From contig CAZYDH010000044.1 of NCBI GenBank assembly GCA_964645915.1, positions 1-5,291 on the forward strand: 5,291 nucleotides of DNA, written 5' to 3'. The notes beneath the pieces are model-generated. The model worked only from the letters and a program-made list of their open reading frames with translations. It made no database searches and was not told the DNA's origin. Within the stretch, counting starts at the first letter, position 1. Each line of letters starts with the position of its first letter. Both the position numbers and the translations under genes were made by a program. The DNA is from JACNKV01 sp964645915 (lineage in GTDB: Bacteria > Fidelibacterota > Marinisomatia > Marinisomatales > JACNKV01). Shown piece after piece: positions 1 to 5,291 of this stretch.

Positions 1-2919
1 ATGAAAATAAATGAAACAAAATTTGGATTTACCCTCATTGGGAAAAAACATGTCAAAGAGATCAATTCTGATGTGAGAGTATTTCGACATGAATCGGGTG
101 CTGAATTGATGCATATAGAGAATGACGATAACAATAAAGTATTTACTATCTCATTTCGAACACCGCCATCAAACAGTAATGGAATACCCCATATTCTTGA
201 ACACTCCGTTTTATGCGGATCTCGCAAGTTTCCGGTCAAGGAACCTTTTGTAGAATTATTAAAAGGATCTTTGAATACATTTCTCAATGCAATGACATTT
301 TCAGATAAAACGATGTACCCTGTTGCCAGTACAAATGAGAAAGATTTTGTTAATCTGATGGATGTATATCTTGATGCAGTTTTCCATCCGAATATCTATG
401 AACAACCCGAGATATTTATGCAAGAAGGATGGCATCATGAATTGGAAAATCCTGAAGATGACGTTACATACAAGGGAGTCGTTTACAATGAAATGAAGGG
501 GGCGTTTTCAAGTCCCGAACAGATATTGTTTAGAAATATTCAACATTCGTTGTTTCCTGATCATGTGTACGGACACGAATCAGGAGGAGACCCTGATGAA
601 ATCACCAATTTAACCTATGATGAATTTCTTTCGTTTCATGAACAATATTATCATCCGTCAAATTCCAAAATAATGATTTACGGTGACGGTGATTTTGTAA
701 GTCGCTTAAAATTTCTTCACGAAAAGTATTTAAATGAGTATTCATTAACCGTTCCGGATTCAAAAATCCCTCTGCTTAAAACATACGAGCCGAAGAAAGA
801 TGTTGAAATGTCTTATCCCATCTCTGAGGGAGAAAATGATCAAGATAAAACATATTTAAGCATGAATTATGTTGTAGGAACTTCAAATGATCTTGAACTT
901 GGGATGGCAATGGGGATGCTAGAGTATATCCTTATGGAATCTTCAGCAGCACCATTAAAAAATGCTTTAAATGAATCCCGGCTGGGAAAAGATGTTTTTG
1001 GAAGTTATAATAATCAACTACAACAACCTGTATTCAGCGTTATACTAAAAAATTCGAATAAAACTAAAAGAACTGAATTTCAGACATTGGTTAACAACAC
1101 GCTGAAGAAAATCGTTGAAGAAGGGTTAGATAAAAAACTGATTGAAGCCGCAATCAATTCTACGGAATTTCATTTAAGAGAAGCAGATTTCGGATCTTAT
1201 CCTAAAGGTTTAGTCTATATTATGCAGGTTGGAGCTTTCTGGAATTATTATGATGACCCGATCCAATCTTTAGAATTTGAGCAACCACTTGAAAAGATCA
1301 AAACAGCTCTGACAACATCCTATTTTGAAGATATGATTCAAAAATACTTACTGGACAATCCTCATCAAAATGTGCTTACATTAACTCCGGTGAAAAATTT
1401 AGCCGAGGATAAAGTACGAAGGGATGTAGAAATTTTAGCAAATTACAAGGAAACGTTAAAACAAGATGAAGTCCTTTCACTGGTTGAGCAAACCAAACAA
1501 CTAAAGTTAAAACAGGTCACTCCTGATTCAGAAGAAGCACTGGAGACAATCCCTCGATTAACAATATCAGATCTTAATAAAGAAGCTGAGGTATTACCAA
1601 TCGAGGTGAACGTTGATAACGGTATAACTGTTTTGAATCATGATATTAACACAAGCGGAATTACGTACCTTAAATTATTTTTTGATACTCGTGTAATATC
1701 GCAGGATGATATTCAATATTTACCCTTACTTACATCGCTCATTGGTGAAGTAAGTACTGAGAATTATTCTTATGCTGACCTTTCCAATGAAATAAATATT
1801 CATACCGGAGGGATAGGTACTTCTGCTGCGAATATAGTCAAATATAATGATGCATCAACCTATTATCCAAAATTGATCGTAAAAGGAAAATCAGTTCATT
1901 CAAAATTGAATAAGATGCTTGAATTAATTGACGAAATGATCCATCATACAACATTTGATGATAAAAACAAGATTCGTGAACTCATTCAAGAATCAAAATC
2001 TCGACAAGAAATGTCTATATCTCAAGCCGGTCATACGTTTATGATGTCCCGATTGTTTTCTTATTTAACTCAATCAGGATTTTATAACGAAAAAACAGGT
2101 GGATTAGATTATTATAAATTCATTACAGATCTGGAAAAGAATTATGACGATCGATATGAAGATTTAGTTCATAAGTTAAAAGAGATATACGGGAAGGTAT
2201 TCACCACAAAGAATATGATTGTCAGTATCACGCGATCTAACCAAGAAAGTAATGACTCTGTAAAGGAGATTAATGATTTCCTCACAAAGATTAATTCTAC
2301 ATCGCAAAGCATTGATGAATATGAATTCGATCTAACGACACAGAATGAAGGATTTATGACTCCTGCTAATGTTCAGTATGTTTCTAAAGGGTTTAATTAC
2401 CGTGAATTAGGTTATGATTACACCGGTTCGATGACGGTATTTTCACGAATCGCAGGTCTCGATTATTTATGGAACCGAATTCGTGTTCAAGGAGGGGCAT
2501 ATGGTGCGTTTTCGATATTTGCTCCTAATGGTAATGTATTTATGGGCACTTATCGAGATCCTAACTTAAAAGAATCATTGGATGCATTTGATCAAATCGC
2601 AGAATATTATAAGCAGTTTGAAACAGATGATACTGAAATGACAAAATATATTATCGGTGCTGTATCGCAATTAGATACTCCCTTAACACCCTCAGCAAAA
2701 GGAAACTTGGCATCCACTCGATATATCAGTCAAATTAGCTATGAAGATATTCAGCGAAATCGAGAAGAGATATTAAATACGAATCAAAAACAGATAAGAG
2801 AAATAGCCGAAATTGTTGAAAAAATGATGAAAGAAGATCGGTACTGTGTAATCGGGAATGAAGAACGGATCAAATCTGACGGTCATTTGTTTGATGAGTT
2901 GGTAAAAGTATTTGAATAA
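1..2919 (+). CDS. M16C zinc metallopeptidase, presequence protease (PreP/HypA/CYM1) type
   Basis: This 972-residue protein is predicted to degrade unstructured peptides of moderate length inside a closed two-halved chamber. The N-terminal M16 domain has the inverted zinc motif H64-I-L-E67-H68, where E67 is the general base. The third ligand is E164 in VYNEMKGAF, a spacing typical of M16C. Flanking family blocks are visible: SVLCGSRKFPVKEPF and KGSLNTFLNAM. A charged helical linker (about 465-530, including KQVTPDSEEALETIPRL) matches the M16C-associated domain. The C-terminal half carries R828 and Y834 in RVQGGAYG, the pair that completes the active site, and a late QLDTPLTPSAKG block (890-901). 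Length matches the family (about 970). There is no signal peptide or membrane segment, so it should be cytoplasmic. Only two cysteines occur (72, 949). The ATG is the first base of the window, so its promoter and ribosome binding site are not visible; the N-terminus aligns with the usual family start, so it looks complete. The next gene follows after 25 bases. Confidence 0.95.
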   Translation: MKINETKFGFTLIGKKHVKEINSDVRVFRHESGAELMHIENDDNNKVFTISFRTPPSNSNGIPHILEHSVLCGSRKFPVKEPFVELLKGSLNTFLNAMTFSDKTMYPVASTNEKDFVNLMDVYLDAVFHPNIYEQPEIFMQEGWHHELENPEDDVTYKGVVYNEMKGAFSSPEQILFRNIQHSLFPDHVYGHESGGDPDEITNLTYDEFLSFHEQYYHPSNSKIMIYGDGDFVSRLKFLHEKYLNEYSLTVPDSKIPLLKTYEPKKDVEMSYPISEGENDQDKTYLSMNYVVGTSNDLELGMAMGMLEYILMESSAAPLKNALNESRLGKDVFGSYNNQLQQPVFSVILKNSNKTKRTEFQTLVNNTLKKIVEEGLDKKLIEAAINSTEFHLREADFGSYPKGLVYIMQVGAFWNYYDDPIQSLEFEQPLEKIKTALTTSYFEDMIQKYLLDNPHQNVLTLTPVKNLAEDKVRRDVEILANYKETLKQDEVLSLVEQTKQLKLKQVTPDSEEALETIPRLTISDLNKEAEVLPIEVNVDNGITVLNHDINTSGITYLKLFFDTRVISQDDIQYLPLLTSLIGEVSTENYSYADLSNEINIHTGGIGTSAANIVKYNDASTYYPKLIVKGKSVHSKLNKMLELIDEMIHHTTFDDKNKIRELIQESKSRQEMSISQAGHTFMMSRLFSYLTQSGFYNEKTGGLDYYKFITDLEKNYDDRYEDLVHKLKEIYGKVFTTKNMIVSITRSNQESNDSVKEINDFLTKINSTSQSIDEYEFDLTTQNEGFMTPANVQYVSKGFNYRELGYDYTGSMTVFSRIAGLDYLWNRIRVQGGAYGAFSIFAPNGNVFMGTYRDPNLKESLDAFDQIAEYYKQFETDDTEMTKYIIGAVSQLDTPLTPSAKGNLASTRYISQISYEDIQRNREEILNTNQKQIREIAEIVEKMMKEDRYCVIGNEERIKSDGHLFDELVKVFE

Positions 2920-2934
2920 ATTAGAATTAGAGTA

Positions 2935-2940
2935 GAGGAA
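2935..2940 (+). promoter_or_regulatory. Ribosome binding site of the M3 peptidase gene
   Basis: The purine run GAGGAA lies four bases before the ATG at 2945, inside the longer AGAGTAGAGGAA. It is a reasonable Shine-Dalgarno match and supports this start. It sits within the 25-base gap after the M16C stop codon, which contains no terminator hairpin, consistent with co-transcription. Confidence 0.6.
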
Positions 2941-2944
2941 ACAT

Positions 2945-4639
2945 ATGAAAAAATATAGCGAATTTCATTATGAGCGAATGGATATCGATGAATTGAAGCG
3001 ATCGTTTGATGATATCATCACCAGATTTGAATCAGCTGATAAGGTAGAAGTACAGAATGACATTATACGAGAAGTGAATGAAATATTTTCCAAGTCGTGG
3101 ACGTATGGTGCTATGGCTAGTTTGAATTTTGCTCGAAATATAGAAGATAAAAAAGCCAAAGAAGAGAATGAATATTATGACCGCATTAAGCCGGAAATAT
3201 CTGAACTCAGTTCAAATTTTGTCAAAAAGGTTGTTAAATCAAAATTTAGAAAAGAACTCGAAGCAACATGGGGAAAACAGTATTTTCTGCTAAATGACAT
3301 GTTTTTGAAATCTTTTGATCCAAAAATCAAAGATTTATTAGTCGAAGAATCTAAAATCATAAATGATTATACAGCTTTATTAGCCGGTGCAAAGATAGAA
3401 TTCAATGGAGAAACCTACAATTTAACCGGTCTTGCTCCATTTCATACTGACCCGGATCGACAAGTTCGTAAAGCATCAATGAAAGCCAGATATAGCTTTT
3501 TTGAGACGATAGCAGATCAATTAGATGAAATGTATGATAAGCTGGTGAAAAACCGTCATAAAAAAGCACTTGAACTTGGGTATGAAAACTTCATTCCTTT
3601 AGGTTACTTAAACATGAGTCGAAGTGATTATGATGATAAAGATGTAGCAGAATACCGACGAAAGATAGTGGAATATGTCGTTCCAATCGCAAGAAAATTG
3701 CACCAAATGAGGAAAAAAGTTCTGGGTTTGGATACATTGTACATTTACGATGGAATTAATTTTCCTGATGGGAATCCAAAACCGAAGGGAACTCCTGAAG
3801 AATTAATCCAATATGCTCAAAAAATGTATCATGAATTATCAACAGAAACGGGAGAATTCTTTGACCGAATGGTAGATGAAGAATTGATGGATTTGTTTAA
3901 TCGAAAAGGCAAATCAGGCGGAGGTTTCTGTACAAATTTCCCTACGTATGAACGTCCATACATCTTTGCCAATTTTAATGGGACTGATCATGATGTAACC
4001 GTCTTAACTCATGAAGCGGGACATGCCTTCCAAAGTTTTCTCAGTCGGAAGCAACCTCTCGTTGAATATCTGTGGCCATCTTATGAAGCTGCTGAGATCC
4101 ACTCGATGAGTATGGAATTTATCACTTGGGAGTGGATGGAACGATTTTTCAAAGAGGATGTAGATCGATTCAAGTATAAACATATGATGGATGCAATTAC
4201 ATTCTTACCTTATGGTGCGTGTGTTGACCATTTTCAGCATTGGGTGTATGAAAATCCAAATGCATCACCTAAGGAACGAAAAGCACAATGGTCGGAGTTG
4301 GAAAAATTATATCTCCCGGATCGAAACAATGATGACTTTGATTTTCTAAATGAAGGTGGTGTTTGGCAGGGACAATCACATATCTACCACATGCCATTTT
4401 ATTATATCGATTATACGTTAGCGCAAGTATGTGCATTTCAATTTTGGATTCGATTTAATGATGATAAAGAGTCCGCGTGGACGGATTATTTAAATCTTTG
4501 TAAAGCAGGAGGGAGTCTTCCGTTTACTGAGCTTGTCAAAAAGGCCGGTTTAGTTTCTCCGTTTGATGGAGATATTTTAAAAGAGATCACGGGTAAAATC
4601 GAAGAATGGCTTGACTCTGTTGATGTTGAGTCGTTATAA
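2945..4639 (+). CDS. M3 family oligoendopeptidase (thimet/PepF-like zinc peptidase)
   Basis: This 564-residue zinc endopeptidase is expected to cut short peptides in the cytoplasm. The zinc motif is H356-E357-A-G-H360. The third ligand is E384 in AEIHSMSME, 24 residues after H360 as is usual in family M3, with conserved E391 following. Upstream lie GGGFCT (325-330) and FANFNGT (341-347), which in this family form the edge strand of the catalytic cleft. The C-terminal HMPFYYIDY block (482-490) supplies the His/Tyr residues that bind substrate and stabilise the transition state. The first 190 or so residues are charged and helical, as in the family's N-terminal lid. The length and motif set fit the M3 oligoendopeptidase branch near to but distinct from classical PepF (the type modelled by TIGR02289), so I give no symbol. 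There is no signal peptide. It lies 25 bases after the M16C gene on the same strand, probably in one operon. All expected catalytic residues are present and the frame is intact. Confidence 0.95.
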   Translation: MKKYSEFHYERMDIDELKRSFDDIITRFESADKVEVQNDIIREVNEIFSKSWTYGAMASLNFARNIEDKKAKEENEYYDRIKPEISELSSNFVKKVVKSKFRKELEATWGKQYFLLNDMFLKSFDPKIKDLLVEESKIINDYTALLAGAKIEFNGETYNLTGLAPFHTDPDRQVRKASMKARYSFFETIADQLDEMYDKLVKNRHKKALELGYENFIPLGYLNMSRSDYDDKDVAEYRRKIVEYVVPIARKLHQMRKKVLGLDTLYIYDGINFPDGNPKPKGTPEELIQYAQKMYHELSTETGEFFDRMVDEELMDLFNRKGKSGGGFCTNFPTYERPYIFANFNGTDHDVTVLTHEAGHAFQSFLSRKQPLVEYLWPSYEAAEIHSMSMEFITWEWMERFFKEDVDRFKYKHMMDAITFLPYGACVDHFQHWVYENPNASPKERKAQWSELEKLYLPDRNNDDFDFLNEGGVWQGQSHIYHMPFYYIDYTLAQVCAFQFWIRFNDDKESAWTDYLNLCKAGGSLPFTELVKKAGLVSPFDGDILKEITGKIEEWLDSVDVESL

Positions 4640-4658
4640 ACGAGAGAGAAGAAAAGAG

Positions 4659-4883
4659 TTATTCGTCTAGGAATTCATCTGGAGAAATATTTAGATCACG
4701 AAAAATGGTATCAGCAATTTCTTTTGCGATCTCATCACCGTTGTAATTTTCTTTTTCCAATGATTCCCAAGCTTCTACTAATAACCTTAAATCGTCTTCA
4801 TTTGAAAAGAGTTCATCTAATAAGGCTGAAGGCACGTTGAAATCACGTAATCGTTGGTAGATGTTTAAATGGGGTATATCCAT
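4659..4883 (-). CDS. Small acidic protein of unknown function
   Basis: I do not recognise this 74-residue protein. It contains about 20 Asp/Glu against 6 Lys/Arg, so it is strongly acidic. It looks mostly helical, with likely helices around 7-15, 18-27, 29-45 and 50-64 broken by P18 and N48-G49, and a DEFLDE tail. It has no cysteine, no signal peptide, no membrane segment and no metal motif. The only Met is the first residue, so ATG is the only standard start in this frame. No Shine-Dalgarno sequence precedes it (the upstream bases read TAATTTTTCAT). Evidence that it is real: the frame fills the gap between the peptidase operon and the tRNA promoter, runs convergent to the M3 gene with 19 bases between stops, and has an ordinary amphipathic composition rather than that of an antisense shadow. 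It could be a small adaptor or regulator, but nothing in the sequence fixes a role. Confidence 0.65.
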   Translation of the reverse strand: MDIPHLNIYQRLRDFNVPSALLDELFSNEDDLRLLVEAWESLEKENYNGDEIAKEIADTIFRDLNISPDEFLDE

Positions 4884-4918
4884 ATGAAAAATTACGGAAT
4901 AAAATTTATTTTGACTAA

Positions 4919-4949
4919 TTGTGATGATATAGTTTTTAATGTAAATTTG
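4919..4949 (+). promoter_or_regulatory. Candidate promoter of the tRNA-Cys/tRNA-Leu operon
   Basis: TTG at 4919-4921 and TAAATTTG at 4942-4949 are separated by 20 bases. This fits the published Bacteroidota pattern (TTG or TTTG near -33, TAnnTTTG near -7). Transcription would begin near 4954-4956, giving a leader of about 40 bases before tRNA-Cys. A sigma70-type reading also exists nearby: TTGACT (4911-4916), 18 bases, TTTAAT (4935-4940). The two overlap, and which is used depends on the host. No other good promoter is visible before the tRNAs. Confidence 0.45.
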
Positions 4950-4962
4950 CCGGCATTTTATA

Positions 4963-4982
4963 TGAGATTATCTTTGATCTCA
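4963..4982. repeat. Perfect 6-bp inverted repeat in the tRNA leader
   Basis: TGAGAT (4963-4968) and ATCTCA (4977-4982) are exact reverse complements separated by 8 bases, ending 14 bases before tRNA-Cys. It could form a small hairpin in the 5' leader, removed by RNase P, or be a protein binding site. There is no T-run after it, so it is not a terminator. A repeat this short may arise by chance. Confidence 0.35.
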
Positions 4983-4996
4983 GTTATTTCATAATT

Positions 4997-5070
4997 GGCG
5001 TTGTACCCAAGCGGTCTAAGGGGACGGTCTGCAAAATCGTTATTCACCGGTTCGAATCCGGTCAACGCCT
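4997..5070 (+). tRNA. tRNA-Cys (anticodon GCA)
   Basis: A complete cloverleaf can be drawn. The acceptor stem GGCGTTG (4997-5003) pairs fully with CAACGCC (5063-5069). The D stem CCC (5006-5008) pairs with GGG (5020-5022). The anticodon stem ACGGT (5024-5028) pairs with ATCGT (5036-5040) with one G-U. The loop CTGCAAA carries anticodon GCA at 5031-5033, reading UGC/UGU. The variable loop is TATTC, and the T arm is ACCGG-TTCGAAT-CCGGT (5046-5062). The discriminator base is T5070, the U73 that is the main identity element for CysRS, which independently supports the call. No CCA is encoded, so it must be added by CCA-adding enzyme. It is first in a two-tRNA unit, with 24 bases before tRNA-Leu. 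Confidence 0.97.
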
Positions 5071-5094
5071 CTTGCTATTTGAAATCAGTTTTTT

Positions 5095-5179
5095 GCCCGG
5101 GTGGTGAAATTGGTAGACACAAGGGACTTAAAATCCCTCGAGGGATAACCTCGTGCCGGTTCGAGTCCGGCCCCGGGTA
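5095..5179 (+). tRNA. tRNA-Leu (anticodon UAA)
   Basis: This is a class II tRNA of 85 bases. The acceptor GCCCGGG (5095-5101) pairs with CCCGGGT (5172-5178), the first pair being a G-U wobble, also seen in other bacterial tRNA-Leu(UAA). The anticodon stem AGGGA (5122-5126) pairs with TCCCT (5134-5138). The loop CTTAAAA holds TAA at 5129-5131, reading UUA, a codon both peptidase genes use heavily. The long variable arm is a 5-bp stem CGAGG/CCTCG (5139-5143, 5149-5153) with loop GATAA. The T arm is GCCGG-TTCGAGT-CCGGC (5155-5171). The discriminator A5179 agrees with leucine identity. No CCA is encoded. It is followed by a terminator and probably shares a transcript with tRNA-Cys. Confidence 0.97.
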
Positions 5180-5180
5180 C

Positions 5181-5196
5181 TCGTCATAATAGACGA
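5181..5196 (+). repeat. Small hairpin in the 3' trailer of tRNA-Leu
   Basis: TCGTC (5181-5185) and GACGA (5192-5196) are exact reverse complements with a 6-base AT loop, starting two bases after the tRNA discriminator and ending just before the terminator. It is the only structure between tRNA-Leu and the terminator. It may affect trimming of the 3' trailer, but a 5-bp repeat is weak evidence. Confidence 0.3.
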
Positions 5197-5197
5197 C

Positions 5198-5224
5198 AAA
5201 ACCCCTGTTTTGCAGGGATTTTTT
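5198..5224 (+). terminator. Rho-independent terminator of the tRNA operon
   Basis: The GC-rich stem CCCTG (5203-5207) and CAGGG (5213-5217) closes a 5-base loop TTTTG. It is flanked by AAAA (5198-5201), which can extend pairing into the T-rich tail across one C/A mismatch. The stem is followed by ATTTTTTG, a run of six T. It lies 18 bases after tRNA-Leu. On the opposite strand only four T follow the stem, so it would be weaker in that direction. Confidence 0.85.
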
Positions 5225-5291
5225 GTTTTATGATACTTTTTGGTAACAATTTAGGCTGTTGATATTATAATGAATTATACTTAAACTTTAT

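Noticed and set aside
2968..3159. Open reading frame of 63 codons on the - strand
   Set aside because: It is antisense to the N-terminal part of the M3 peptidase, has Ser/Phe-rich shadow composition, and has no supporting signals.
3175..3360. Open reading frame of 61 codons on the - strand
   Set aside because: It is antisense to the M3 peptidase gene, with composition typical of a complement of a charged helical region.
4613..4643. Inverted repeats GACTC-N10-GAGTC and TCGTT-ATA-AACGA at the end of the M3 gene, considered as a terminator
   Set aside because: The stems are only 5 bp, overlap each other and the stop codon, and no T-run follows on either strand.
5047..5170. Near-identical 15-base stretches (CCGGTTCGAATCCGG and CCGGTTCGAGTCCGG) considered as integration attachment repeats
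   Set aside because: They are the conserved T arms of the two tRNAs. No integrase gene or other att-like copy is present.
4995..5189. Open reading frame of 64 codons on the + strand
   Set aside because: It runs straight through both tRNA genes. The cloverleaf pairings explain the sequence, and there is no ribosome binding site.
5240..5271. TTGGTA (5240-5245) and a perfect TATAAT (5266-5271) considered as a promoter for a gene beyond the window
   Set aside because: The 20-base spacer is too long for sigma70, TAnnTTTG is absent, and TATAAT is expected by chance in such AT-rich DNA.

Overview
The window carries two peptidase genes in tandem, a small uncharacterised gene on the opposite strand, and a two-gene tRNA operon with a clear terminator. 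The DNA is visibly AT-rich. The proteins are chromosomal housekeeping types, and no phage, transposon, CRISPR or plasmid signature is seen. The best guess for origin is a low-GC member of the Bacteroidota/Balneolota group. Reasons: neither tRNA encodes its CCA end, the tRNA operon has a promoter matching the Bacteroidota pattern (TTG, 20-base spacer, TAnnTTTG), and the small gene has no visible Shine-Dalgarno site. This is inference, and a Firmicutes-like origin is not excluded, because the second peptidase gene has a purine-rich ribosome binding site and both peptidase families also occur there.

Layout. Bases 1-2919 (+) encode a full-length M16C presequence-protease-type metallopeptidase (PreP/HypA/CYM1 class), with the inverted zinc motif HILEH, a distal Glu ligand and the C-terminal Arg/Tyr pair. 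After 25 bases, 2945-4639 (+) encodes an M3-family oligoendopeptidase (thimet/PepF-like) with HEAGH and a downstream Glu. The close spacing suggests one transcript. Nineteen bases separate its stop from the stop of a convergent 74-residue, strongly acidic protein of unknown function (4659-4883, -). A 113-base divergent spacer (4884-4996) holds the likely tRNA promoter and two small inverted repeats. tRNA-Cys(GCA) and tRNA-Leu(UAA) follow, then a Rho-independent terminator at about 5198-5224. The final 67 bases are AT-rich with no supported gene.

How the genes work together: both peptidases are oligopeptide-degrading zinc enzymes that act on free peptides rather than folded proteins. PreP-type enzymes take longer unstructured peptides and M3 oligopeptidases take shorter ones, so the pair looks like a two-step peptide clearance module. 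It parallels the division of labour between PreP and M3 oligopeptidases in mitochondria and chloroplasts. I found no undescribed defence or mobile system here. The points most worth a second look are the peptidase pairing, the orphan acidic protein, and the promoter and inverted repeats of the tRNA leader.
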